Assembly: GCF_038096175.1 (NCBI RefSeq)
Contig: NZ_CP151099.1
Location: 3,686,001-3,750,000 of the forward strand
Direction: 5' to 3'
Length of the DNA stretch: 64,000 nt
Origin: Nostoc sp. UHCC 0302
Lineage (GTDB): Bacteria > Cyanobacteriota > Cyanobacteriia > Cyanobacteriales > Nostocaceae
The notes beneath the pieces were generated by a model. It was not told where the DNA came from. It searched no databases and saw only the letters and a program-made list of their open reading frames with translations. The translations under genes were made by a program, and so were the position numbers. Below are positions 45,056 to 53,611 of this stretch, piece by piece. The number at the start of each line of letters is the position of its first letter. Position 1 is the first letter of the stretch.

Positions 45056-45946
45056 TGCTGAGCCAAATATTAAGCGACAAAAGACAAAAGTATAATTACC
45101 TAGCTTTAATTCGACTATAAACTTAAGACGCTCAAAAGCATTTTATCTTTATCCTATATTTACTTAATCTTCATCAAGATTATTGGGATCATGAGTTTGT
45201 ATAAATTTACGATAAACTTAATTGCGTATATCTCAGGAGGGATGACTAGTTATTTTTAATATGCATTACGAGACTAAGTACTATAATTTATCACCTATCA
45301 AGCATATAGAAATCCGATTTGATTCCTCACTCGTAGAGACAGAGAACACTTCTCTACGAGAGGCTGCGCTTAGGGCGCAGCCATGCTGCAGGCTTTACGA
45401 CAAGCGGTAGTTGAATCTCGACTTCGCTCGATTTCCGCGCACTTGTGCTGAGCTTGTCCTGAGTGTAGCCGTACTCCTCCGGGGAAGCAAGCTGTAGCAT
45501 CCCGCTCTTAAGGGCGTAGCCGAAGTAGTCGAAACTCAGTGCATCGCAGGAAATGGGGAACAGGTAAAAAGGAATAAAAGTATACTGAGTTTTTTCACGC
45601 AATCAAATATGAGTCCTATATAAAGTGAGAAATTAAACTCATCATTTATCAGAAATATAAATACGAAAAAATCCTCGTACGATAGATTTTATTAGTAAAA
45701 AGATAAGATAATGTGTTTTAGATTATACGATTAAAAAATTTGAGTTTAGACAAATAAATTCTAAACCAATTCTAAGTGAGAGATATACAACAATACTTCT
45801 ATAATTAGGCAAAAGACAGCAAAAACGAAATTTCAAGTAGTGCCATTTTGGCATTAGCTAGTAGGAATTATTAATTGTAGTAAATCATTCCAAATTTTAT
45901 TAGTAATTTTGCTAGGTTAAACTCTCAAAATTAGGGTAGGAAAGAA
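45056..45946. other. Intergenic region with composite repeat
   Basis: There are 891 bp without a convincing gene. Positions 45345-45560 hold an interspersed repeat (GAGAGGCTGCGCTTAGGGCG; CTTCGCTCGATTTCCGCGCA; GAGCTTGTCCTGAGTG). The minus-strand frame at 45354-45602 follows the repeat and looks spurious. The last 350 bp are AT-rich. Confidence 0.55.
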
Positions 45947-46246
45947 ATGATTACGGCAGGAACTGAAGTTAAAATCAGACGATTAGAATCTATTGTTGAG
46001 CAAATTGGGGAAGCAGTACTTTGCACAACTGAAACCATTGAACGTCTAGCAGAAAGATTAGAGACTCTCAGCCTGCAAGTCGAAGCGCAGGGAAAGCAAG
46101 TGCAGCAGCAGGGTTATCAAATTGTCGCGTTGTGTGATGTAGTACACACTCTTGCCGAGTCTCAGGATGATTCACTACAAAAATTGAACCACTTAACACA
46201 AGTTCTAGATCGGCTTCTGTCCTTGATTCAAGGACTAGATGAGTAA
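45947..46246 (+). CDS. Small coiled-coil protein, unknown function
   Basis: This 99-residue protein is almost wholly helical, with regular hydrophobic heptads (VEQIGEAVLCTTETIERLAE, LETLSLQVEAQGKQVQQQG, LNHLTQVLDRLLSLI) typical of coiled coils. I do not recognise the family. A good ribosome-binding site (GTAGGAAAG) precedes ATG 45947. It is convergent with surE, 33 bp away, without a terminator between them. Confidence 0.65.
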   Translation: MITAGTEVKIRRLESIVEQIGEAVLCTTETIERLAERLETLSLQVEAQGKQVQQQGYQIVALCDVVHTLAESQDDSLQKLNHLTQVLDRLLSLIQGLDE

Positions 46247-46279
46247 GTGTGAAGTAGAAAATACAGCAGAATTTAGAGG

Positions 46280-46960
46280 TTAAACCTTTAGCTGAGTTAC
46301 TGCGATATTTCCGGAAAAACATACATCCACATCGCTACCAGAAGTACGATCGCGTTTACCATATTCCCCTACATAATAAAAATTATCACCATCAATGCGA
46401 TAATTTATAGGCAAAGGTCTGGTGCAAGGTTGGCAAAATACCATTTCAGGATGGGGTTCTCCTGGTTGTAGATGTGGCAAATTCACATTCCAGAAACTCC
46501 CTGGTTCTAAGGTACGCTCAAGTAAGTCTGCTAGAACTTCAGATGTCAATTCGGCGGCCAAATCCCAATTAAAATTCTGCTTGGCTTTACGATAGTGAGA
46601 AATGGCAATTCCCGGTATACCATGCATTGCGGCTTCTCGCACGGCAGCAACAGTGCCAGAAATGTAAGCATCAACTCCTAAATTTCCCCCAGCGTTGATC
46701 CCTGATATCACATATTTGATATCTTTGCTAATTTGTGATATGGCAATCCTTATACAATCGGCAGGAGTCCCAGCGATCGCATACTCGGTTTCAGAACGTC
46801 GCTGGAGGCTAATCGGACGAGTAGTAGTAACTTGATGCCCACAACCAGACTGATGGTCTCTAGGAGCAGCGATAATAGCACTTTTGCCATTAACAGCTTT
46901 TACCAAAGCTTGGATACCAGGAGCTTCGATACCATCGTCGTTAGTTAGGATTATCGTCAT
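46280..46960 (-). CDS. surE: 5'/3'-nucleotidase SurE
   Basis: SurE is a metal-dependent nucleoside monophosphate phosphatase linked to stationary-phase survival. The 226-residue protein has the N-terminal ILTNDDGIEAPG with the metal-binding Asp-Asp, HQSGCGHQVT with Ser and Asn/His positions, YAIAGTPADCI and YVISGINAGGNLG. A C-terminal NYRIDGDNFYYVGEYGKRDRTSGSDVD segment follows. The start at 46960 (MTIILTNDDG) is preferred over 46993, which would add 11 residues without similarity to the family. The gene stands alone. Confidence 0.93.
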   Translation of the reverse strand: MTIILTNDDGIEAPGIQALVKAVNGKSAIIAAPRDHQSGCGHQVTTTRPISLQRRSETEYAIAGTPADCIRIAISQISKDIKYVISGINAGGNLGVDAYISGTVAAVREAAMHGIPGIAISHYRKAKQNFNWDLAAELTSEVLADLLERTLEPGSFWNVNLPHLQPGEPHPEMVFCQPCTRPLPINYRIDGDNFYYVGEYGKRDRTSGSDVDVCFSGNIAVTQLKV

Positions 46961-47252
46961 ATTTTTATATTTATGGAGTTTTTGCTTAGACAATCAAGCC
47001 AGGCATCTATAAATCATAGAAAAGCAAGCAAATGGAATTTTATAATTATGTCCAGCTAGTTACAATAACGCGATCGCCACTTCATAATACAAAACGGCGA
47101 GTCAAGTGATGTTGCTCTACACACACGCCACTACAGAAAAACATCTATCTGCTGGTACAACAGAAACTTCCGCCAAAATAAAGCTGTAAATGATGTGATT
47201 TTTACACTAGTTGTATAGTATTTTTGGTGCAAGTCTGTCTTAGGTTCATACG

Positions 47253-47990
47253 ATGAAACAGCTCCTCAAGCAATTATTTAACAATAAAAAACACTTCATT
47301 CGGCTAATTCTACCCTTGGTGACCATGATTTTCGCAGTTTCACTGTTTGCGTCACCGGCTTTAGCCACAGGTGTATATCAAATTCCCAATCTCACAGAAA
47401 GCAACCATACTTGGGTCTTAGATCAAGGTGAAGTCATCAGCCGCATCAATGAAGGCAAAATTAGCACTGACTTGGAGAATTTGGCAAAGCAAACTGGAAA
47501 TGAAGTCAGAATAGTCACCATTCGCAAACTTGACTACGGTGAAACACCAGAAAGTTTTACCAAAGAATTGTTTAAAAAATGGTTTCCTACAGAAGAAGCC
47601 AAAGCCAATCAAACTTTATTGATGATTGACACACTCACCAATGGAACTGCCATTATTACCGGGAGTAAAGTGAAATCTTTACTAACGGACTCTATTGCCG
47701 AGAGTGTTGCATCTGAAACATTAAGTACACCGTTACGCGACGGTAATAAATATAACCAGGCATTTCTTGATGCTAGCGATCGCTTAGTTGCTGTTCTCTC
47801 TGGTGAACCTGATCCCGGCCCACCCCAAATTGCTGATACTGTCCAAGTAGAAGGCACTTTTAAAAAAGCAGAAGAAACTGATCAAGGTAACGCCACTGCT
47901 TGGGTAATCGGACTTTTAATTGCCGCCACCATTATCCCGATGGCGACTTACTATATCTACCAGGTGAATCAACCATCATCTGATGGGTAA
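47253..47990 (+). CDS. psb32: Psb32, TPM-domain photosystem II repair protein
   Basis: This 245-residue protein is the cyanobacterial Psb32/TPM family, which protects photosystem II and speeds its repair, probably at the thylakoid lumen. A signal peptide covers residues 1-38 (LILPLVTMIFAVSLFASPAL, cleavage near ALA). The TPM domain spans about residues 45-185, with LTESNHTWVLDQGEVISR, RIVTIRKLDYGETPESF and NQTLLMIDTLTNGTAI. A C-terminal membrane anchor lies at about 213-233 (ATAWVIGLLIAATIIPMATY). The length and architecture are complete. The gene is monocistronic. Confidence 0.9.
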   Translation: MKQLLKQLFNNKKHFIRLILPLVTMIFAVSLFASPALATGVYQIPNLTESNHTWVLDQGEVISRINEGKISTDLENLAKQTGNEVRIVTIRKLDYGETPESFTKELFKKWFPTEEAKANQTLLMIDTLTNGTAIITGSKVKSLLTDSIAESVASETLSTPLRDGNKYNQAFLDASDRLVAVLSGEPDPGPPQIADTVQVEGTFKKAEETDQGNATAWVIGLLIAATIIPMATYYIYQVNQPSSDG

Positions 47991-48060
47991 TGGGAAGTTA
48001 TGAGTTAATAGTTAGGAGTTATGAGTTTTGAATTTAATTTATCACTCCTAACTCCTGTAC

Positions 48061-48111
48061 AGACGCGTAGACGCTCGAAGAGCGGCTTTTCGTAAGAGTA
48101 TAATCGCGTCT
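48061..48111 (+). repeat. 51-bp palindrome-ended element, copy 3
   Basis: This has the same orientation and length as copy 1 (27231), beginning AGACGCGTAGACGCTCGAAG and ending ATAATCGCGTCT. It differs from copy 1 by a few positions in the middle. Confidence 0.85.
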
Positions 48112-48124
48112 TCTCCTTCTAACT

Positions 48125-48526
48125 TTAATCTTGAACATACTCTTGCCCTGTCACTAACGCCACCTCAGCTCGGACAAATTCCCGACCTAAATAGGCAGCA
48201 TGGTCTAACTGAGTTACTGGACAGGGCTGAGTTTCTTCAAAAATTTTCACACAAAGTTCTTTCGCTGTCCTCCCACTAAAAACTGTCGTGTGAGTTCGTT
48301 CCACCTTTCCCCTTGCAGGAATTACCTTCCCTGTTTCTGGATCGACAGCTAAACCACGTTCGTCAATCACATTTGTAAAATGCTTGGCATAAATTAACTT
48401 TGCCTCTCGATCCAAGTAGATAATGAAATATCCCTTGGGATCAAGGTTAATATGACGCCCAGAAAGTTTATCATCAATTGCCGCTAAATCTTCAACCATC
48501 AAATCCATAAGCATTATAAAAAGCAA
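48125..48526 (-). CDS. DUF4346-type conserved cyanobacterial protein
   Basis: This 133-residue protein corresponds to the cyanobacterial DUF4346 family. It has LDPKGYFIIYLDREAKLIYA at about 28-47, a GLAVDPETGKVIPARGKVER segment, and FSGRTAKELCVKIFEETQPC toward the end. The family often occurs as a tail domain in dihydropteroate synthase-like or dimerising proteins; here it stands alone. The function is unknown. Several Met codons occur near the start (MLFIMLMDLM), and the true start may be a few residues later. It is probably soluble. Confidence 0.8.
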   Translation of the reverse strand: MLFIMLMDLMVEDLAAIDDKLSGRHINLDPKGYFIIYLDREAKLIYAKHFTNVIDERGLAVDPETGKVIPARGKVERTHTTVFSGRTAKELCVKIFEETQPCPVTQLDHAAYLGREFVRAEVALVTGQEYVQD

Positions 48527-48614
48527 ATTTTTTCTTCAGACTTTTTACACTCTATATCCAGTGTAATTCCTTATTGCTATCTACAATTCTAGAGGAGATT
48601 CAGTAAGAGCAGCG

Positions 48615-48671
48615 ATGGTGCAGCATCTAGTGGAAACTATCCGCCGAGGCATTGAAGAGGGTAAGTTTTGA
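48615..48671 (+). pseudogene. Tail remnant of a TPR-type gene
   Basis: A short frame reads MVQHLVETIRRGIEEGKF followed by a stop. The last eleven residues (ETIRRGIEEGKF) match the tail of the small TPR protein immediately downstream (KIIREGIEEGEF). It therefore looks like the leftover end of a duplicated gene copy. Nothing else of the copy is recognisable upstream. Confidence 0.55.
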
Positions 48672-48695
48672 CTTTTGGTGGAAGAGTTAGAAAAT

Positions 48696-48986
48696 ATGGC
48701 AAATGCTAAAGAATTCTTCCAAAAGGGACGCGAGTTTGATGTAAAAGGTCAGCATCAAGAAGCTATTGTTGAATACACACAAGCAATTGAGCTTGATCCT
48801 AATTACGTTGAGGCTTATTTTTATCGAGGTAATGCGTTGGCTTTAAAAGGACAACCACAAAAGGGGATTGAGGATTTGCAGAAAGCTGCTGCGATTTTAG
48901 AATCTAGAGGACAATCAGAATGGGCGGCAGCAATGCAGCAACCAGAAAAAATTATTCGGGAAGGTATAGAAGAGGGCGAATTTTGA
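48696..48986 (+). CDS. Small TPR-repeat protein
   Basis: This 96-residue soluble protein is essentially two or three tetratricopeptide helices. AKEFFQKGREFDVKGQHQEA is followed by a second repeat (ANYVEAYFYRGNALALKGQP region) and an Ala-rich helix, with a charged tail ending IIREGIEEGEF. It probably mediates protein contacts. The ATG at 48696 is preferred; upstream in-frame TTG and GTG codons at 48675 and 48678 offer longer options. A bidirectional-looking hairpin terminator lies downstream. Confidence 0.8.
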   Translation: MANAKEFFQKGREFDVKGQHQEAIVEYTQAIELDPNYVEAYFYRGNALALKGQPQKGIEDLQKAAAILESRGQSEWAAAMQQPEKIIREGIEEGEF

Positions 48987-49077
48987 CGAATAGTAGCAGA
49001 AATTACGATTCGCTAGCAGTTAAATTCCATAATTTTGACAATTAGAAAAGTTAGCATCTGTTAAAAACAGTTTTGAT

Positions 49078-49109
49078 TGCCGAACAAATCGCTTTGGTTC
49101 GGCATTTTA
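49078..49109. terminator. Hairpin terminator between convergent genes
   Basis: TGCCGAAC (49078-49085) pairs with GTTCGGCA (49097-49104) and is followed by TTTTAT. It lies between the small TPR gene and the convergent acetyltransferase-like gene. Confidence 0.8.
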
Positions 49110-49134
49110 TAATAACAATAGCGATTCTTGACCT

Positions 49135-50316
49135 TCAACCTTGTTTTTTACTAAAAGGTAAATCTGCATTAATCGCTGCAATTTCCTGCTGTTCTAATTC
49201 GTTCACTTCAGTGATATAGCGAGTTAAAATTTGTCCTAAACGATTATTATAAAAACGATGTAGGCTGTGATTGGGCATAGCAGGAAAACCGCGCCGTTTT
49301 TTGTGGCGTCCACCAGCACCAGGGTCAAAAGTTGTGATCCCGTTAGCGATCGCCCACTCAATGGGTGCATAATAGCAAGCATCAAAATGCAGACAATCTA
49401 TTTCTTGAAAACTACCCCAATAGCGTCCATACAGTTGATCACCTTTAAATAAACAAAACGACATCCCTAACGGATAAGAATTATCTTGTTCGCTATATGC
49501 AGGGAAAAACAACACGCGATGGCGATAATCAGCTTGTAATTGCTCAAAAAACCGCTTTGTCAGATATTTGCTACCCCACCAGCCAAACTTATCACAAGTA
49601 TCAGCATAGAATTGGTGCATTAAAGGAAATAAAGACTTAGGAATTTCCTCCCCAGTCACAGGTTGTAATCGTAAACCTGCCTCCTGGACTGCTTTGCGTT
49701 CCCGCTTAATATTGCGACGCTGATTAGCATTGAATACTTTTAAGTAATCATCAAAATCTTTAAAACCAGCATTTTCCCAGACATAGCTGTGGTGTAGCCA
49801 AGTTGTAAAGCCGCACTTTTCCAGAACAGGACGCCATTGGGGATCAACGTAAAGAAAATGACATCCAGAAATCCGATTTTTGGAGCAGAAAGTGTCAATT
49901 TCATGCACCATCATTGCTGTGATATATTCCTCATCTTCTCCTGGCGCAATTAAAAACCGATAACCTTCAGCGGGAGTAAATGGCGTCATGCCCAGTAATT
50001 TCGGATAATATTCTACCCCAATGCGAGATGCTAATTCAGCCCACTGATGATCAAATACAAATTCGCCAGAACTATGACCTTTGAGATATAGCGGTGCAGC
50101 TGCAATTAACGTTCTGTCTCGCCACAGTGTCAAGTGATTTGGCAACCAACCAGTTTTAGCTGTAGCGCTTTGCGAGGTTTCAATATTGTTTAGCCACTCC
50201 CACTCTAAAAACGGCGTTTTGAGTGGCAATGCCAAAGCGTTCCAAGAATCTTGGGATACTTCAGCAATTTTGTTTGTCCAAACGACAGAATAGCGAGGCT
50301 TAAGTTGTTCCACCAT
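49135..50316 (-). CDS. GNAT-like peptidogalycan biosynthesis family protein (DUF482)
   Basis: This 393-residue protein belongs to the DUF482/'peptidogalycan biosynthesis/recognition' group within the GNAT acyltransferase clan, related to FemAB-like aminoacyl or acyl transferases. Characteristic segments are LKTPFLEWEWLNNIETS, LYLKGHSSGEFVFDHQWAE, YLKVFNANQRRNIKRERKAV at about 195-214, YGRYWGSFQEIDCLHFDACY and FDPGAGGRHKKRRGF near the C-terminus. It probably transfers an acyl or aminoacyl group in the cell envelope, but no member I know has a defined substrate. The start at 50316 is chosen because the upstream frame is an STRR translation. Confidence 0.82.
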   Translation of the reverse strand: MVEQLKPRYSVVWTNKIAEVSQDSWNALALPLKTPFLEWEWLNNIETSQSATAKTGWLPNHLTLWRDRTLIAAAPLYLKGHSSGEFVFDHQWAELASRIGVEYYPKLLGMTPFTPAEGYRFLIAPGEDEEYITAMMVHEIDTFCSKNRISGCHFLYVDPQWRPVLEKCGFTTWLHHSYVWENAGFKDFDDYLKVFNANQRRNIKRERKAVQEAGLRLQPVTGEEIPKSLFPLMHQFYADTCDKFGWWGSKYLTKRFFEQLQADYRHRVLFFPAYSEQDNSYPLGMSFCLFKGDQLYGRYWGSFQEIDCLHFDACYYAPIEWAIANGITTFDPGAGGRHKKRRGFPAMPNHSLHRFYNNRLGQILTRYITEVNELEQQEIAAINADLPFSKKQG

Positions 50317-50336
50317 CGTGTGGCTTTTTAAGGGTA

Positions 50337-50460
50337 CTGGGGACTGGGGGCTGGGGATTGGGGACTGGGGGGACAAGGAGAAGAAATACTACTCTTGACT
50401 ATTTATTGTTGACTAAGCACTCCCTATGCCCCATGCCCAATCCCCAATCCCCAATCCCTT
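50337..50460. repeat. STRR clusters flanking a short spacer
   Basis: GGGACTG/GGGGCTG heptamers run at 50338-50372 and CCCAATC heptamers at 50431-50459. The two are roughly inverted copies and could form a hairpin between the acetyltransferase-like and reductase genes. Confidence 0.85.
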
Positions 50461-50472
50461 ATTTAAGGTAAT

Positions 50473-51165
50473 CTAATCTGTGGGTCGTTGCAGCCGATAA
50501 TGCAAAAACACTTCTTGCTCAACTGTGTGAACTTCTAGAAGTTGCAATTGGGGAGCCAAATAGGATAAAAATCCTCCACCATCTACGGGTGTCGGTGCGG
50601 TAGTACCACCTAAAATTAGCGGACACACAGTTAGCCACAATTCATCAATCAAATCTAATTCCAATAGAGAAGCTACTAATTCACCTCCACCTAAGACCAC
50701 TAAGCGTGTTATATGTAGAGTTGCCAGGTGTTGCAAAGCAGCAAGAACGTCAATTTTTCCTGTTGGTGTTTCAAAAACCAGAATCTGCTCAAATTCAGAG
50801 CCTTCTTGCCAGGAAACTGCCCCCGCTGTTGTCGTGAGCAACCAACGTTTGACTGGCTGCTGAAAAAACTTAATTTCCGGATTAAGTTTTGCAGAGTGTG
50901 TAATCACTATATGAACTGGCTGGAGAGGCTGCCCTCCTTTTGTTTGATATTGCAACAGAGTTGAATGTGATACGGTAAGTGTTGTACCGTAGGCGCGAAG
51001 AGTGCCAGCACCGAATAAAACGGCATCAGAAGCAGCAATTTGTTTTTCCAAGTGTGCTTTATCAGCCCTTGAACCGAACCGAGCAGGCTCACGCCTGAAA
51101 TCTGATATTTTGCCATCTGCACTCATTGCTAAAACAACTGTAGTATGAGGACGATGTTGCAGCAT
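50473..51165 (-). CDS. RibD-family reductase (pyrimidine reductase-like)
   Basis: This 230-residue protein corresponds to the reductase half of the riboflavin bifunctional enzyme RibD (dihydrofolate-reductase-like fold). The segments VVLAMSADGKISDFRREPA at about 10-28, DAVLFGAGTLRAYGTTLTV at 47-65 and HITRLVVLGGGELVASLLE at 148-166 carry the NADPH and substrate contacts. It lacks the deaminase domain, so it could work with a separate RibD-type deaminase or be a standalone reductase. No other riboflavin gene is nearby. Confidence 0.85.
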   Translation of the reverse strand: MLQHRPHTTVVLAMSADGKISDFRREPARFGSRADKAHLEKQIAASDAVLFGAGTLRAYGTTLTVSHSTLLQYQTKGGQPLQPVHIVITHSAKLNPEIKFFQQPVKRWLLTTTAGAVSWQEGSEFEQILVFETPTGKIDVLAALQHLATLHITRLVVLGGGELVASLLELDLIDELWLTVCPLILGGTTAPTPVDGGGFLSYLAPQLQLLEVHTVEQEVFLHYRLQRPTD

Positions 51166-51460
51166 TGGGTTGGTTTGATAGTTTGAATATTTTTTTGCCA
51201 GTGTATTTATTTAATAAAAATTGATACCTGCAAGCTACTGTTTACCAATTTCACTACTGTATTTATATGATGCAACACAAGTCGCTTTTACATCTACCGT
51301 CTATGAGTTTTGGTATACCAGGTTTCTTTTTGTACTATAGCAATTTGTTATTTTTAAACATTGAAAATAAAGTTCTGATAACTTAATAAAATGTCTCATG
51401 TAGCTGGTCTAATTGCATATCGTTGCTGTTGTGGTTTGCAGATGCGAAGTGAGACACGCG

Positions 51461-53593
51461 ATGGTTAAATCTCGTCAATCATCCTTTCGTCGGATTTTAG
51501 TAACAAGAATATTGCTTCTGTTCGTTCCAGTTTTATTAGTAGGAGAGATTGTTGCGCTCAATAAAGCGCGTTCTAGCCTATTGAGAACTGCCCGTCAAAA
51601 CTTAACAGAAAGCGCCATCAATAAAGGGGAGAAAATTACAAATGCGATCGCAACTTTAAAAACTAACTTGCTGATTGCAAGTAAAACCACAGTTATTCAG
51701 TCGGGTTCACCCGCACAAGTGGAACAATTTCTGACTCAGCTAGCACAACAACTGCCAACTCAGATTGAGTGTATTCAATTAACGAATTTACTTACCCGCA
51801 ATATCATAGGCAGTAGTTGTGGCAATAAAGCAATTGGAGAATTAAAATTACCTTTGCCAAAAGACGGAATTGATATTAAAGCAATATCACCTGCAAAAGT
51901 AGGAATAAGTGGTAAAAAAACTACCCCAAATCAACTGCAAATAGTATTGTCTGCTCCAGTCTATGATCGCTGGGAGAATTTAGTTTACAGCTTAAGTATT
52001 AAGTCAACATTACACCAGCAAACCACAAATCAGCCTGGATCGCTTACAGGCTCTATGGTAGTAATTGCCGAGGATGGCACGATTTTGGCACACCCATTAC
52101 TAGACTGGGTGGGGACTAATATCGAACAACACCGAGATGCTTCCCAACTTAAAAGCATTATCAAAAATGCCATTACCAAGCAAAACGATTCCATAAATTT
52201 GCATTTTAGACAGGGGCAGGAATTAATAGCTGGCTATACGGCTATTGACAATCCAATTACAAAACAGCAGCAGCAAAAATGGATTATTTTAGCTGTTACT
52301 AGTGTGGACAATGCTCTTTTTGGTTTAGAAGAAATAAAACTAATCCTAATCGTTTTAACAGTTGGGTTAATTGGTGCGAGTTTATTAGCCTCGGTGTATC
52401 TTGCTCCTTACTTAGCGCGTCCTGTCGAAGAATTGCGAGATTACGCTCTTAATATTCATAGTCACCACGCTGCACAACCAATACCACACAACTTTAAAAT
52501 CCGCGAGTTCAATCAACTGGCGCAAGCATTAGACCAAATGGTTGAACGGCTGAAAGCTTGGGCAGAAGAACTGGAAATAGCTTGGAAAGAAGCGAAAACC
52601 GCTAACCAAGTCAAAAGCCAGTTTTTGGCTACAACTTCCCATGAATTGAGAAATCCATTAAATATTATTATTAACTGTGTTCGCTTGGTAAGAGAAGGCT
52701 TATGCGATAACCGGGAAGAAGAAATGGAGTTCCTAAAGCGAGCCGATGAAACAGCGATTCACTTGTTAGGTATTATTAATGATTTACTCGACATTTCCAA
52801 AATCGAAGCAGGTAAACTCTCAGTAGTCACAACACCTATCGACTTACGACAAATACTACTAGAGGTAATTAATATACAATCAGTTAATGTTCAACACAAA
52901 GGCTTGCAATTGAAATGTGAGCTAGGTACTGAACTGATCCCAGTTAAGGCAGACGCGGCAAAACTGAAGCAGGTATTGATTAACGTCATCGGCAACGCCA
53001 CAAAGTTCACCGACGCTGGAAGCATCACAATTGATACAGAGGTTCAGCATAGTGCTGGCAAATCTCAAGTAGTAGTCACTGTCAAAGATACAGGTATAGG
53101 AATTGATCCTGCCCAACAGCACAAACTATTTCGCCCGTTTGTAATGGTTAGTGGCACAACTACACGCAAGTTTGATGGCACTGGATTGGGACTAGCAATT
53201 TCACGCAACCTTATTGAACTTATGGGAGGGCGTATTACTCTTGAGAGTACAGGTCTTCATCAAGGTACGACAGTGAAGATTACATTACCTTTGATTGATA
53301 TTTCGCTGTTACCTGTTCCTTTGGAACAAGGACTAGAAGGTATTAAAGTCCCTTCCTCTGGAGAAGAAGGAACAAGGGCAAGCCGATACCCTAACCCTAC
53401 CTTAAGGGAGCCTGCCGGCAGCCCCTCTGTAGGAATTTATGGTTCTTCGAGAGCAGGGCTAGATGGAGAGCCTCAGAGGTCTCAGCAACTGCTTGAAGAG
53501 GAGACTTCCGAAATTAGTCTATTACCACCGCAAACTATCCTGCCAAGTCTTCAAAAGGGAGAAGCTTGGGTCAATGGAACTTCCGAGAGATAA
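51461..53593 (+). CDS. Membrane sensor histidine kinase
   Basis: This 710-residue protein has an N-terminal membrane segment (FRRILVTRILLLFVPVLLVG), an extracytoplasmic sensor of about 240 residues (dCACHE-like by position, not verified), and a second membrane segment near 290-310. A HAMP domain, a HisKA domain with phospho-acceptor His394 (FLATTSHELRNPLN) and a HATPase_c domain with the N, G1 and G2 boxes (NVIGNATKF, VKDTGIGID, GTGLGLAIS) complete the core. No receiver domain is seen and no response regulator is adjacent. The C-terminal ~80 residues after ITLPLIDISLLP are low-complexity and probably repeat-derived. The ATG at 51461 is preferred; 51413 would add 16 residues. Confidence 0.9.
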   Translation: MVKSRQSSFRRILVTRILLLFVPVLLVGEIVALNKARSSLLRTARQNLTESAINKGEKITNAIATLKTNLLIASKTTVIQSGSPAQVEQFLTQLAQQLPTQIECIQLTNLLTRNIIGSSCGNKAIGELKLPLPKDGIDIKAISPAKVGISGKKTTPNQLQIVLSAPVYDRWENLVYSLSIKSTLHQQTTNQPGSLTGSMVVIAEDGTILAHPLLDWVGTNIEQHRDASQLKSIIKNAITKQNDSINLHFRQGQELIAGYTAIDNPITKQQQQKWIILAVTSVDNALFGLEEIKLILIVLTVGLIGASLLASVYLAPYLARPVEELRDYALNIHSHHAAQPIPHNFKIREFNQLAQALDQMVERLKAWAEELEIAWKEAKTANQVKSQFLATTSHELRNPLNIIINCVRLVREGLCDNREEEMEFLKRADETAIHLLGIINDLLDISKIEAGKLSVVTTPIDLRQILLEVINIQSVNVQHKGLQLKCELGTELIPVKADAAKLKQVLINVIGNATKFTDAGSITIDTEVQHSAGKSQVVVTVKDTGIGIDPAQQHKLFRPFVMVSGTTTRKFDGTGLGLAISRNLIELMGGRITLESTGLHQGTTVKITLPLIDISLLPVPLEQGLEGIKVPSSGEEGTRASRYPNPTLREPAGSPSVGIYGSSRAGLDGEPQRSQQLLEEETSEISLLPPQTILPSLQKGEAWVNGTSER

Positions 53594-53611
53594 CAGCCGT
53601 TCGCTTGAGAC

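Noticed and set aside
45354..45602. 82-codon minus-strand frame as a gene
   Set aside because: It lies on an interspersed repeat (tandem GCGCAGCC-type motifs) and shows no protein-like composition.
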